Shown here piece by piece: positions 9,336 to 17,456 of a stretch of DNA of 41,316 nucleotides (its first letter is position 1; each line of letters starts with the position of its first letter). Location: assembly GCA_903908265.1 (NCBI GenBank), contig CAIVRI010000077.1, forward strand, positions 1 through 41,316, in the 5' to 3' direction. A model generated the notes under the pieces. It searched no databases. It saw nothing but the letters and a program-made list of their open reading frames with translations, and was not told the origin of the DNA. The stretch is from an uncultured Pseudomonadota bacterium. Lineage in GTDB: Bacteria; Pseudomonadota; Gammaproteobacteria; Steroidobacterales; Steroidobacteraceae. Made by a program: the position numbers and the translations under genes.

Positions 9336-9526
9336 AACTTCCCCATTCACGCAAGGCTGCGGCTGCTGAACTCGCCAAAATCGATGACGTTTCGTTGCAT
9401 TAGTTCATCGCCTCAGCGGTGGCAGAGAAGGTCGGCACGCTGCGTACTGCCAGCGAGTTGCTTCGCCAGCGTGCGGGAACGGCGCAGCCGAAGGATCTGG
9501 TCAGTTTCTTCGTAGAGCGCTTAAGA
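9311..9526 (+). pseudogene. Relic of the cognate HicB-like/RHH antitoxin, TAG at codon 31
   Basis: ATG 9311 overlaps the toxin relic by 25 bases in another frame, as in living toxin-antitoxin pairs. The frame reads MRTSTYSLKLPHSRKAAAAE, then DDVSLH, TAG at 9401, then FIASAVAEKVGTLRTASELL and KDLVSFF. Members of this antitoxin family normally have Asn/His-Gln-Phe-Ile at this point, so CAG or CAA to TAG is likely. The N-terminal ribbon-helix-helix segment is thus cut in two. Recognisable homology fades near 9526. From there to the msrA stop (9660) I see nothing, though the frame stays open to 9697. A GTG at 9419 could restart translation of the C-terminal part, but no ribosome site supports it. 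Confidence 0.75.
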
Positions 9527-9659
9527 CACCACCGGTTGAGGGTGACGAGCGAAATTAGTGCCCACCACCGGATTAGAAATCCCCATGGACCCGTACACGC
9601 TGACGGGGCAATGCTGAACGCAAGGCTTCTTGCGGCTTCCTGCTGGGCTAACGTTGGAG

Positions 9660-10325
9660 CTACGCCTTCTCCCCCACCTGTAACTCCGCAGATTTAAAGG
9701 CAACTCCACACCCGCCAATGCCGCAGTACCCGTTCGGATTCTTCGCAAGGTACTGCTGGTGATAGTCCTCGGCATAAAAGAACGTCGGCGCCATCTGGAT
9801 TTCGGTAGTGATCTCGCCCCGTGCTGCGCCACGCAGTGCAGCGCCGTATCGAGTGGCGGTTTCTCTGGCGATCGCTAACTGTGCTTCTGTTGTCGTATAG
9901 ACCACGGATCGGTACTGGGTGCCCACATCGTTACCCTGGCGCATACCCTGCGTTGGATCATGCGATTCCCAAAATACCTTCATCAGGGTTTCGAACGTGA
10001 TCTTGGCCGGGTCATAGACCACGAGGACCACCTCGGCATGGCCGGTCTGACCGCTGCACACTTCCTTGTACGTAGCGTTCGGCGTGTGCCCCCCGGCATA
10101 GCCCACCGCAGTGGAGTACACCCCCTCTAACTGCCAGTACAAGCGTTCTGCGCCCCAAAAACAGCCCAACCCTACGTAAACCATCTCGTATCCCGCTGGG
10201 AATGGCGCCAGGATGCGTTCGCCATTAACGAAATGACGGGCAGCGACCCGGACCGCTTCGGCGCGCCCCGGTAAGGCCTCGGCCGGATTAAAAACGAACG
10301 ATTTAAGGTTCTGGAACAGGCTCAT
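9660..10325 (-). CDS. msrA: Peptide-methionine (S)-S-oxide reductase MsrA
   Basis: The protein is 221 aa from the ATG at 10325, with GAGGAA seven bases before it; a start 84 bases upstream has no ribosome site. It is collinear with E. coli MsrA: an N-terminal extension (ALPGR, VNGERI), catalytic GCFWG with Cys55, [18 protein letters not shown], and [20 protein letters not shown]. The end [13 protein letters not shown] holds the resolving cysteines. E. coli has CGIGGIGVC, so here the last Cys has moved two residues inward. The enzyme reduces methionine-S-sulfoxide in proteins with thioredoxin as reductant, in the cytoplasm. It is transcribed alone, divergent from the small gene at 10487. Confidence 0.97.
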   Translation of the reverse strand: MSLFQNLKSFVFNPAEALPGRAEAVRVAARHFVNGERILAPFPAGYEMVYVGLGCFWGAERLYWQLEGVYSTAVGYAGGHTPNATYKEVCSGQTGHAEVVLVVYDPAKITFETLMKVFWESHDPTQGMRQGNDVGTQYRSVVYTTTEAQLAIARETATRYGAALRGAARGEITTEIQMAPTFFYAEDYHQQYLAKNPNGYCGIGGCGVAFKSAELQVGEKA

Positions 10326-10486
10326 GGAAGTTTCCTCGGCAGCTTCAGCGGCTCCTGGCACGCGATAAGCCCTATCCTGCCCTTTCGGGGGGGCAGTAGA
10401 CAAATCCAAGCGAAACTTCGGCTTTTACCCCCTTCCCGCGAAGGTCCGGTTGGGCTACCGTCGCGGCTCCTGCGAGGAGACTGCCG

Positions 10487-10729
10487 ATGAGCATCGCCAA
10501 TAGCCACAACCTGCACCACCCGCTGCCTGCGGACCGTCCGCATGGGATTCGGGTAGCGACACGCCCCGGCGATCCCTTTAGACTCCTGGTCGGCAAAGAA
10601 TGGGGACAGGAGCACTGGTATGCGACGACCGTCGAGCGGGATACCGCCTTAACGGAAATGGCCCGGCGCCACGAGTATTCCCGCAAGGGCGACGAGCCCG
10701 CCCTGACCTACGAAAAAATCGCACGATAA
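10487..10729 (+). CDS. Small hypothetical protein, 80 aa
   Basis: I do not recognise the family. The case for a real gene is the ribosome site GAGGAG seven bases before ATG 10487, a free intergenic position divergent from msrA, and a terminator-like hairpin with a T run just after the stop. The protein is hydrophilic, with no signal peptide or membrane helix. It has an N-terminal His-rich stretch (HNLHHPLP) and a charged C-terminal half (ARRHEYSRKGDEPALTYEKI). A structural or stress-associated small protein is possible, but nothing in the sequence names a function. Confidence 0.7.
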   Translation: MSIANSHNLHHPLPADRPHGIRVATRPGDPFRLLVGKEWGQEHWYATTVERDTALTEMARRHEYSRKGDEPALTYEKIAR

Positions 10730-10739
10730 CCCCGGCAGG

Positions 10740-10771
10740 GCTCCCCAAGACCTGGGGCAGCGCTGGTTTTT
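10740..10771 (+). terminator. Intrinsic terminator candidate after the 80-aa gene
   Basis: GCTCCCC, a seven-base loop and GGGG(C)AGC form a stem, followed by GCTGG and a run of five T at 10767-10771. It begins ten bases after the stop codon at 10729. The T run overlaps the stop codon of the PAP2 gene (10770), which converges from the other side, so the element may serve both directions. Confidence 0.6.
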
Positions 10772-11315
10772 ACAAACCGGCGCTCATGCGCAGCACCAAG
10801 GCTGCCAGTGCGGCGCCGATCGCAGCGCCCGCGCCGACATCAGTGGGGTAATGCAGTCCCAATATTACGCGCGAGGCAGCCACTAGGACCGCGAACGGCA
10901 CGAGCAAAATCGCCAACACTGGAAAGTGCGCGACCGCAACGATCGTGAATGACACCGCGTGCAGGGTATGACCGGATGGAAAACTATAGCGATCAAGCGC
11001 ATGGGTACCGGCGTGGATGGCCTCGTGCGTGATGTAGGGTCTCTCGCGTATCAACCGATGCTTCAGTGACTTATAAAGCGCCAGCCCAACACCACCGACA
11101 ACCAACATCTGCAGCGCCGCTGTACGGCCCGCAGCGCCGCCAGCAAGCGCTAGCGCCGCAGCCAACACATACCACAGCAGCCCGTCGCCTAAACGACTCA
11201 CCGACTGGAACAAGCGCAGCACAAACGCACGCTCGCAAGCGACGTTGACGCGCACGCAAAATCGGTATTCGAATGCATCGACCCGATCGAACCAACCTGC
11301 GGGCTGCGCCGACAT
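10770..11315 (-). CDS. PAP2-family membrane phosphatase
   Basis: The protein is 181 aa from the ATG at 11315, preceded by GGGAG. All three phosphatase motifs of the PAP2 superfamily are intact and correctly spaced: KHRLIRERP (K-x6-RP), PSGH, and SRVILGLHYPTD (SR-x5-H-x3-D). Between them lie four to five hydrophobic helices, for example LLWYVLAAALALAGGAAG and FPVLAILLVPFAVLVAAS. Such proteins remove phosphate from lipid phosphates such as undecaprenyl pyrophosphate or phosphatidic acid at the outer face of the inner membrane. The substrate cannot be chosen from sequence. The gene follows the metabolic cluster on the same strand but is separated from it by 126 bases. Confidence 0.92.
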   Translation of the reverse strand: MSAQPAGWFDRVDAFEYRFCVRVNVACERAFVLRLFQSVSRLGDGLLWYVLAAALALAGGAAGRTAALQMLVVGGVGLALYKSLKHRLIRERPYITHEAIHAGTHALDRYSFPSGHTLHAVSFTIVAVAHFPVLAILLVPFAVLVAASRVILGLHYPTDVGAGAAIGAALAALVLRMSAGL

Positions 11316-11441
11316 CAGCGGGTGCTCCCTACCTATTCAGATAGGGGCGAGAATGCGCCAGGTCGTCTACCGCACGGTGACAACCGGATGAAGGTTTAGT
11401 GACGCTCGCTGTCCTGCAGCCTGCGCGAGACGTTGGGCCGC

Positions 11442-12611
11442 TCAGGCATCCACATGCTGCAACGCCTGTGACAGATCCTCAATCAGATCGTCCACATCTT
11501 CAAGACCGATCGACAATCGCGTGGTGGTGTCGCCTATGCCGGCAGCCACTTTCAAGTCGCCGGTCAGGTCGCGCGCCTGTTGCAGCGACGGGGGCACGAT
11601 CAGCGACTCCGTCGAGCCGAGACTCGCAGCCATACCAAAGAAGCGCAGCGCCTCCGCAAAGCGACGAGTACCCTCACCAGTACCCTTGAGATCAATACAC
11701 AGCACCGTGCCGAAATCGCGCATCTGCCGGGCCGCCAAACTATGTCCAGGATCCGAGGGCAGCCCTGGATACCGGACTGTCGCCACCTTGGCATGGGTCA
11801 TCAGGAATTCTGCAATTTTTTGCGCTGACTCACAGGCCGCCCGCCGACGCACGTGATAGGTCTTGAGGCCCCTTTGAATCAAGTAAGCGGCGTGTGGATC
11901 CAATGTCGGCCCGAGCGTATTGGCGTGGGAGCGCACCCGCTGGATGATGCTCTCATCGCCAATGATGGCGCCACCCATCACATCGCCGTGCCCGGACGCA
12001 TATTTAGTCAAGCTGTGGACGAACAAATCTACCGGCAACTCCGCATGCGCCTCCAGTCCAGCAAATGTGTTGTCCAAAACAGCCAAGGCACCATGGCGGT
12101 GGGCCATCTCTGCAATCCGATCAATATCGGCAATCTTCAGCACCGGATTCGTCGGTGACTCAAACCAAACCACTGCGGTCTGATGTTCGCCGAGCACCCG
12201 TTCAACGGCTGCATGGTCGTCGATCGACACAAACGTCGAGCGCACGCCATAACGAGCCAACACCTTCGTAATCATGCGCCGCGTCGGCCCATAACTCTCC
12301 GCAAACGACAGCACATGGTCGCCAGCCGATAACAGAGACCATAAGGCTGTAGATACCGCACCCATACCGGAACCCACGGCAACACAGCCCTGGCGCCCCT
12401 GCAGACCTGCCAGAGTCGCTTCTAGCGCAGCGACCGTCGGGTTGGCCGTGCGGCTGTAATTAAAGCCAGCCCCACGCTCCCAAGACTCCTCGGTCTCTGC
12501 CAAGGTTGGGAACTCAAACTTAACTGACTGGTAGATCGGCGCGACCAACGGCCGATTTCCTTCCGGCAGGAGAATCTCAGGCGGGTGATTGGCAAAGGTA
12601 CTCGGCTTCAT
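11442..12611 (-). CDS. PLP-dependent trans-sulfuration (Cys/Met metabolism) enzyme
   Basis: The protein is 389 aa, full length for the cystathionine synthase/lyase and methionine gamma-lyase family. ATG 12611 has AAGGA six bases upstream. Typical segments are YSRTANPTVAALEATLA, GSGMGAVSTALWSLL, the Asp of LAVLDNTFA that holds the pyridine nitrogen, and the PLP-lysine motif SLTKYASGHGDVMGG. SLGSTESLIVPPS and TTRLSIGLEDVDDLIEDL close the fold. Candidate reactions are gamma-elimination of methionine or cystathionine, or gamma-replacement; sequence alone does not separate them. It ends the nine-gene cluster, 33 bases after the YbdL-type aminotransferase. The pair therefore suggests methionine or other sulfur amino-acid handling beside polyamine uptake. 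Confidence 0.92.
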   Translation of the reverse strand: MKPSTFANHPPEILLPEGNRPLVAPIYQSVKFEFPTLAETEESWERGAGFNYSRTANPTVAALEATLAGLQGRQGCVAVGSGMGAVSTALWSLLSAGDHVLSFAESYGPTRRMITKVLARYGVRSTFVSIDDHAAVERVLGEHQTAVVWFESPTNPVLKIADIDRIAEMAHRHGALAVLDNTFAGLEAHAELPVDLFVHSLTKYASGHGDVMGGAIIGDESIIQRVRSHANTLGPTLDPHAAYLIQRGLKTYHVRRRAACESAQKIAEFLMTHAKVATVRYPGLPSDPGHSLAARQMRDFGTVLCIDLKGTGEGTRRFAEALRFFGMAASLGSTESLIVPPSLQQARDLTGDLKVAAGIGDTTTRLSIGLEDVDDLIEDLSQALQHVDA

Positions 12612-12644
12612 GACAGTTCCTTGAAAATTCGGTCAGCGTGCTCG

Positions 12645-13802
12645 TTAGAGCGTTGCAAGACGCGCCGCCGCGGCGCGTAGGGTGTGATCGTGCTTAGCAA
12701 AACACAGGCGAACAAGGCGTTCGTTCGGGCTCTGGGCCTCGCAAAACGGTGAAACAGGAATCGTTGCGACGCCATACTCCCGGAGCAACTGCATCGAGAA
12801 ATCCGCATCGGAAAGATCGGACACGGCGGAATAATCGACCAACTGAAAATACGTAGAACGAGTCGGCGTGAAGCGCAAGCGCGTGGGGGCTAACAGATCG
12901 ACGAGCAGGTCGCGCTTGGCCTGGTAGAACTGCGGCAACTGCGTTTCCCACTCAGGACATTCCACCATGAAATCCGCGATCGCGCGCTGCAATGGCGTTG
13001 CAACGGCGAACGTATTGAACTGATGGACCTTACGCACCTCCGCCGACAACGCGGCGGGCGCTACGCAGTAACCGATCTTCCAACCAGTAGCGTGATAGGT
13101 CTTACCGAAAGAAGAAACCACGACAGCGCGCTCAGCCAACTCCGCATGTCGGTGTATGCTCTGAAATACGGCGTTGTCAAAGACCATATGTTCATACACC
13201 TCATCCGCCAGGACGAAGGCATTGGTCGGTCGCAGAAGCACTGCCAATCGATCCAAATCGTCAGAAGCGAGCAACGCGCCACTGGGGTTGTGCGGCGTAT
13301 TGAGAATGACAAGACGGGTTTGGGCATTCAGCGTCGCAGCCAATAAATCCCAATCGATCGAAAAACTTGGTCGCGTCAGGGGCAACCGGCGGGAGGTCGC
13401 CCCACACAACGCCACCACGGGCTCATAACTGTCGTAGGCCGGATCGAACAAAATCACTTCGTCCCCCGGACCGACGAGCGCTTGGATGGTCGAACAGAGC
13501 GCTTCGGTGCCACCGGCAGTCACCGTTATCTCGCTCTCGACGCTCACGCGCCGCCCATAGCAACGCAACAGCTTGGCAGCAATGGCTTCTCGCAACTCGA
13601 TGGTGCCCGCCATGGGCGCATATTGGTTATGGCCCGCACGCACATGATGGGCCACCCACTCGCACAGGCGCTCAGGCGCGTCGAACTCCGGCACCCCTTG
13701 GCCCGTATTGATAGCGCCGAGTTCGCCGGCGAGGCGCGACATCACGGTAAAAATCGTGGTGCCGACCTTGGGCAGTCGACTCCTCGGAACAGGCGAACTC
13801 AT
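12645..13802 (-). CDS. ybdL: YbdL-type methionine/aromatic aminotransferase
   Basis: The protein is 385 aa and closely collinear with E. coli YbdL from its first residues (RSRLPKVGTTIFTVMS). It has NQYAPMAGTIELREAIA, VTAGGTEAL, NTPHNPSGA, LADEVYEHMVF, the PLP-lysine motif SSFGKTYHATGWKIGYC and the end LVRLCFAKHDHTL. YbdL prefers methionine, His and Phe as amino donors with 2-oxoacids; it is a class I/II fold-type I enzyme acting in the cytoplasm. ATG 13802 lies three bases after the ppgK stop. No strong ribosome site is seen, so expression probably depends on coupling to ppgK. The position next to a methionine-lyase-like gene fits methionine/4-methylthio-2-oxobutyrate metabolism. Confidence 0.94.
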   Translation of the reverse strand: MSSPVPRSRLPKVGTTIFTVMSRLAGELGAINTGQGVPEFDAPERLCEWVAHHVRAGHNQYAPMAGTIELREAIAAKLLRCYGRRVSVESEITVTAGGTEALCSTIQALVGPGDEVILFDPAYDSYEPVVALCGATSRRLPLTRPSFSIDWDLLAATLNAQTRLVILNTPHNPSGALLASDDLDRLAVLLRPTNAFVLADEVYEHMVFDNAVFQSIHRHAELAERAVVVSSFGKTYHATGWKIGYCVAPAALSAEVRKVHQFNTFAVATPLQRAIADFMVECPEWETQLPQFYQAKRDLLVDLLAPTRLRFTPTRSTYFQLVDYSAVSDLSDADFSMQLLREYGVATIPVSPFCEAQSPNERLVRLCFAKHDHTLRAAAARLATL

Positions 13803-13805
13803 CGA

Positions 13806-14558
13806 TCAGTTCGCCGCATTCTCGTGCGCGTACATGGCCGCACCAACCACCCCAGCTGCCTGGCGCAATCCAGCCGGAACGATGCGCACTTTGGTATGCA
13901 GCAGCGAGCCATATTCCTCGAAACGCTCACTTACACCACCGCCCACAATGAACAGATCCGGCCAGAACAGAGAGTGGTACCGATCGAGCACCTTATTGAC
14001 CCGTTCGCACCATGCCGGCCAGTCGAGTTTTTCTACGGTACGCACACGCGCGCTGGCATAGTGCTCAGCCTCAATGCCATCAATTTCCAGATGTCCGAGC
14101 TCGGTATTCGGCCAGAGTTGTCCGTTCAGAAATAGCGCCGAACCGATGCCAGTGCCGAAGGTCACCATCATGACGCAGTCCTTCTCACCGCGACCAGCGC
14201 CAAACCGCATCTCGGCAACACCCGCAGCATCGGCATCATTAACGACAAAACTCGGACGCCCGCCGGAGGCCGCGCGCAACACCGCGGCGGCGTCACAACC
14301 GATCCAACCCTTATCAATATTCGATGCACTGTAGGTAATCCCACGGACCACGACCGACGGGAAGGCCAGACCCACCGGCCCGGTGCACTGCGGGAATCGC
14401 GCGATCAACTCAGTCAGCGCGACCTGCGTGTCCGCCACAGTGGCGCCAACCGGCGTGGGGATGGAGTCCAAGGGACCCACCAACTGGCCGGTAACCGGGT
14501 CCACGGCCCCTGCTTTGATCGAAGAACCGCCCAAATCCAATCCAAGAGTCAGCGCCAT
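13806..14558 (-). CDS. ppgK: Polyphosphate glucokinase (ROK family)
   Basis: The protein is 250 aa from ATG 14558, whose A is shared with the potI stop (TAATG). An open frame runs further upstream but only antisense-free coding from this ATG matches the family. Motifs are LGLDLGGSSIKAG (phosphate loop), NIDKGWIGCDA, NDADAAGVAEMRFGAG (catalytic Asp region), TFGTGIGSALF, PNTELGHLEIDG (sugar binding) and PDLFIVGGGVS. This set marks the strictly polyphosphate-using or poly-P/ATP glucokinases rather than generic ROK kinases or repressors; there is no HTH and no zinc-cysteine cluster. It phosphorylates glucose to glucose-6-phosphate using polyphosphate. Its place inside a polyamine-uptake operon is unexpected. 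Confidence 0.9.
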   Translation of the reverse strand: MALTLGLDLGGSSIKAGAVDPVTGQLVGPLDSIPTPVGATVADTQVALTELIARFPQCTGPVGLAFPSVVVRGITYSASNIDKGWIGCDAAAVLRAASGGRPSFVVNDADAAGVAEMRFGAGRGEKDCVMMVTFGTGIGSALFLNGQLWPNTELGHLEIDGIEAEHYASARVRTVEKLDWPAWCERVNKVLDRYHSLFWPDLFIVGGGVSERFEEYGSLLHTKVRIVPAGLRQAAGVVGAAMYAHENAAN

Positions 14559-15406
14559 TAGTGTGCTCCCGTCGCAATCTGCGCGTCCCGAAGCCGGCGA
14601 CGCTCTGTGCGCATCATAACCGCACCGGCGACGGCTACACAGACGGAGACGAGTCCTACCAAAATCGTGGCCAAGGCGTTGATATCCGGACTGACGCCGA
14701 GGCGTACTTTTGAAAACACCAGCTGCGGCAGCGTGGTGGAACCGGGTCCTGAGACAAAGCTGGTGATCACAATGTCGTCCCAGCTGAGAATAAAAGAGAG
14801 CATCCAGGCCGACGCGATCGCCGGCAGGATCAAGGGAAGCGTAATGACCATAAAGACCTTCCACGGGCGGGCACCGAGGTCCATGGCCGCTTCCTCCAGC
14901 GAACGATCCACGGTCGCCAGTCGAGCCTGAATGACGACTATGGCGTACGCCATGCAAAATGTCACATGGGCAATCGTAATGGTTGCGGCCCCACGGCCTG
15001 GCGGCCAACCCGTCCACTGCTCCAGCGCCACGAACAGCAGCAGCAGCGACAGCCCTGTAATGACCTCAGGCAAGACCATCGGCGCCGTCGTCAAGACGCC
15101 AAACAGTCCCCGCCAACGAAACCGTCGATAGCGCACCAATGCAAAGGCCGCCAAGGTGGCCAGAATCACGGCGCCCGTGGCGCTCACCGCCGCGATTCGA
15201 AAGCTAAGTTGTGCCGCCTCTAATATCTCGTCATTCCCAAACAACTCCAAGTACCACGCCAAAGTCGGTGAGTGCACCGAGTCCCAAACCGTCACCATAC
15301 GAGACGCGTTGAACGAATAGACGATCATCGAAAAGATCGGCAGGTACAGAAAGGCAAACCCGAAGATCAGCATGCTTAAAACGAAGGGCGATAGACGACT
15401 TTTCAT
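14558..15406 (-). CDS. potI: Putrescine-type ABC transporter permease
   Basis: The protein is 282 aa from ATG 15406, which overlaps the potH stop as ATGA. It has six hydrophobic helices, the first in LSMLIFGFAFLYLPIFSMI. The permease coupling (EAA) loop is EEAAMDLGARPWKVFMVITL, where the ATPase docks. Periplasmic and membrane stretches SWDDIVITSFVSGPGSTTLP and VSPDINALATILV are shared with E. coli PotI and PotC. It forms the membrane channel with PotH. Substrate assignment to putrescine rests on the PotF-like binding protein of the same operon. A start 99 bases upstream is rejected as non-homologous sequence inside potH. Confidence 0.94.
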   Translation of the reverse strand: MKSRLSPFVLSMLIFGFAFLYLPIFSMIVYSFNASRMVTVWDSVHSPTLAWYLELFGNDEILEAAQLSFRIAAVSATGAVILATLAAFALVRYRRFRWRGLFGVLTTAPMVLPEVITGLSLLLLFVALEQWTGWPPGRGAATITIAHVTFCMAYAIVVIQARLATVDRSLEEAAMDLGARPWKVFMVITLPLILPAIASAWMLSFILSWDDIVITSFVSGPGSTTLPQLVFSKVRLGVSPDINALATILVGLVSVCVAVAGAVMMRTERRRLRDAQIATGAH

Positions 15407-16326
15407 CCCGCTTCCTCTGCCTGTGCTTGTACTTTCTGCAGCAAAAAAACAAACCCAGACAGAATCACAAGCAGCACGATCGCTAAGGCACTGGCCACAG
15501 GCCAATCGCGGTTCGCAAAGAACTCATCCCACACCACACGACCGATCATCAAGGTGTCCGGCCCACCCATCAGGGCCGGAATAACGTACTCGCCCACTGC
15601 CGGGATAAATACCAGCAGGCAACCCGCGAAAATGCCTTCGCGCGTCAGCGGCAGAGTGATGGCAAAAAACGCTCGCGTCGGGCGACAGCCCAAATCCGCA
15701 GCCGCCTCCAGCAACGTCAGGTCTAGTTTTTCGATCGACGCATACAACGGCAGCACCATGAACGGCAGGTAGGAATAAACCATACCGAGATAGACCGCAA
15801 AATCGGTTTGCAGTAGCTGTATAGGCTCGTGTATCAATCCAAGGTGTAGCAGCAACCCATTCACCGGTCCGCTACGACCCAATAACCCAATCCAGGCATA
15901 CACACGCAGTAAAAAGGACGTGAAAAACGGCAGCGCCACGAACATAAAAAGCACATTTCGCCAGACGCCTGGCGTCCTGGAGATGCCGTAGGCCATCGGG
16001 TATCCAATCAATAGCGTCAGCAGCGTGGTCACGGCCGCCACCCGCAGCGAGTTGATGAAGGCTGCGACGTACAAACGGTCGGCTAAGACGAACGCGTAAT
16101 TAGAAAACTGGACGTGGATTTGTAGTATACGATCGTGACCCCAGATCAGCACCGGCGCAACCGGCGGCATCGCGAGTACCGCGTTGGAGACGGAGATCTT
16201 CAGTACGATCAGGAATGGGACTGCGAAAAATAACAACAGCCAACCGAAGGGCAGCCCAATGACGCTACGGCGCCCGAGTTCGGCGCGCAGTCTAGGCCAT
16301 CGCCCGCTGAAGGCCCGGTGATTCAC
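15403..16326 (-). CDS. potH: Putrescine-type ABC transporter permease
   Basis: The protein is 307 aa starting at GTG 16326. This start overlaps the potG stop by four bases (GTGA) and gives a normal PotH N-terminus (RRSVIGLPFGWLLLFFAVPF); an alternative ATG 42 bases upstream lies within potG. It has six helices, the EAA loop LEAAADLGCRPTRAFFAITL, and conserved SYLPFMVLPLYASIEKLD and PAVGEYVIPALMGG. It pairs with PotI in the inner membrane. The overlap on both sides suggests strict translational coupling of the importer subunits. Confidence 0.94.
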   Translation of the reverse strand: MNHRAFSGRWPRLRAELGRRSVIGLPFGWLLLFFAVPFLIVLKISVSNAVLAMPPVAPVLIWGHDRILQIHVQFSNYAFVLADRLYVAAFINSLRVAAVTTLLTLLIGYPMAYGISRTPGVWRNVLFMFVALPFFTSFLLRVYAWIGLLGRSGPVNGLLLHLGLIHEPIQLLQTDFAVYLGMVYSYLPFMVLPLYASIEKLDLTLLEAAADLGCRPTRAFFAITLPLTREGIFAGCLLVFIPAVGEYVIPALMGGPDTLMIGRVVWDEFFANRDWPVASALAIVLLVILSGFVFLLQKVQAQAEEAG

Positions 16327-17444
16327 CGGGAAACCACGATCGGCGAACCCGCATCCCAACACGCCCACACTACCTCGTTATCCTCGAGATGCTCGTCGTG
16401 GCGATCAAAGTTCGGTCGGGTAACTTGTAGCTGCGTCCCACCCTCCAGCAACACCAAAAATCGTGTCGAGTCGCCGAGATAGGCAATGCCCGACACGGAC
16501 CCCATCACCACATTCTCGCGCTGCTCCGGCCTTTCCCGGGCGAGGCGGATCTTCTCCGGCCGTAACGCCACCGAAACCTTCGCACCAGGCGCTGCACTAA
16601 CGCCGTGATCGACGAAAATATCGACCCCGAGCCCCGCACAGGCAATCCGACAATGGTCCGGTTCGTCAACAACAAGTTGGCCATCAAATAAGTTCACTGA
16701 CCCGATGAAGTCCGCTACATAGCGCGAATTAGGGAATTCATAGATATCGGTAGGCGAGCCCACCTGCAAAATTTCCCCCGATCGCATCACGCCGATGCGA
16801 GAGGCCAGCGTCATCGCCTCCTCCTGATCGTGCGTCACAATGACGAAAGTCACGCCTAGCCGCTCTTGTAGCTTGACCAATTCAAATTGCGTACGCTCGC
16901 GCAGTTTCTTATCAAGCGCACCCAACGGTTCATCCAACAACAGCAACTTCGGCCGCTTAACCAGCGCCCGCGCGAGCGCAACGCGCTGCCGCTGGCCACC
17001 CGATAACTGGTGCGGTTTTCGACCTTCGTAGCCTTCGAGCTGCACCATCGCCAACATTTCGTTTACGCGTTCGGCGGCAGCCGCCTTAGAGACGCCATCC
17101 TGGCGTAGGCCAAAGGCGACGTTTTGCGCAACCGTCATATGAGGAAACAGCGCGTAGGACTGGAACATCATATTAACGGGCCGCTCATATGGCGGCACCG
17201 CAGTCACATCCACGCCATCAATAAAGATGGACCCTGCGCTTGGGGTCTCAAAGCCGGCTAAAATACGTAATAAGGTAGTTTTCCCGCATCCGGAGCCGCC
17301 GAGCAGACAGAAGATCTCGCCCTGCGCGATATCCAGTGAAACGTGGCTCACCGCTTCAAAGTCACCGAAGCGCTTGGTAACGCCATCAATGCGCACATAG
17401 GGCCCTGACGCCCCTCCATTACTCTGCACAGGATTTACAGTCAT
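16323..17444 (-). CDS. potG: Putrescine-type ABC transporter ATPase
   Basis: The protein is 373 aa, the usual PotG/PotA length. Walker A is LLGGSGCGKTTLLR, the Q-loop is MMFQSYALFPHMTV, the signature is LSGGQRQRVALARAL and Walker B is LLLLDEPLGALD, followed by the switch His in IVTHDQEEAM. Residues about 245-373 form the TOBE/OB regulatory domain of the polyamine/CUT1 type (SVALRPEKIRLARE, YLGDSTRFLVLLEGG). It powers import by the PotHI channel at the cytoplasmic face. ATG 17444 lies twelve bases after the potF stop, with GAGGG upstream. Confidence 0.95.
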   Translation of the reverse strand: MTVNPVQSNGGASGPYVRIDGVTKRFGDFEAVSHVSLDIAQGEIFCLLGGSGCGKTTLLRILAGFETPSAGSIFIDGVDVTAVPPYERPVNMMFQSYALFPHMTVAQNVAFGLRQDGVSKAAAAERVNEMLAMVQLEGYEGRKPHQLSGGQRQRVALARALVKRPKLLLLDEPLGALDKKLRERTQFELVKLQERLGVTFVIVTHDQEEAMTLASRIGVMRSGEILQVGSPTDIYEFPNSRYVADFIGSVNLFDGQLVVDEPDHCRIACAGLGVDIFVDHGVSAAPGAKVSVALRPEKIRLARERPEQRENVVMGSVSGIAYLGDSTRFLVLLEGGTQLQVTRPNFDRHDEHLEDNEVVWACWDAGSPIVVSR

Positions 17445-17456
17445 CGACGGCAGCCC

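Noticed and set aside
9144-9403. Amber stop-codon recoding in the toxin-antitoxin pair
   Set aside because: All confirmed genes end normally with TAA, TGA or TAG (for example the DHOR gene ends at TAG), and the toxin also lacks its N-terminus, so decay is the simpler reading.
9640-9665. GGCTAACGTTGG resembling part of an integron attC site
   Set aside because: No matching inverse core or paired inner repeat could be found, and there is no integron integrase nearby.
14559-15017. Long upstream extension of the ppgK frame (to 15017)
   Set aside because: It lies wholly inside potI in another frame, has no ROK homology, and the TAATG junction gives a natural start at 14558.
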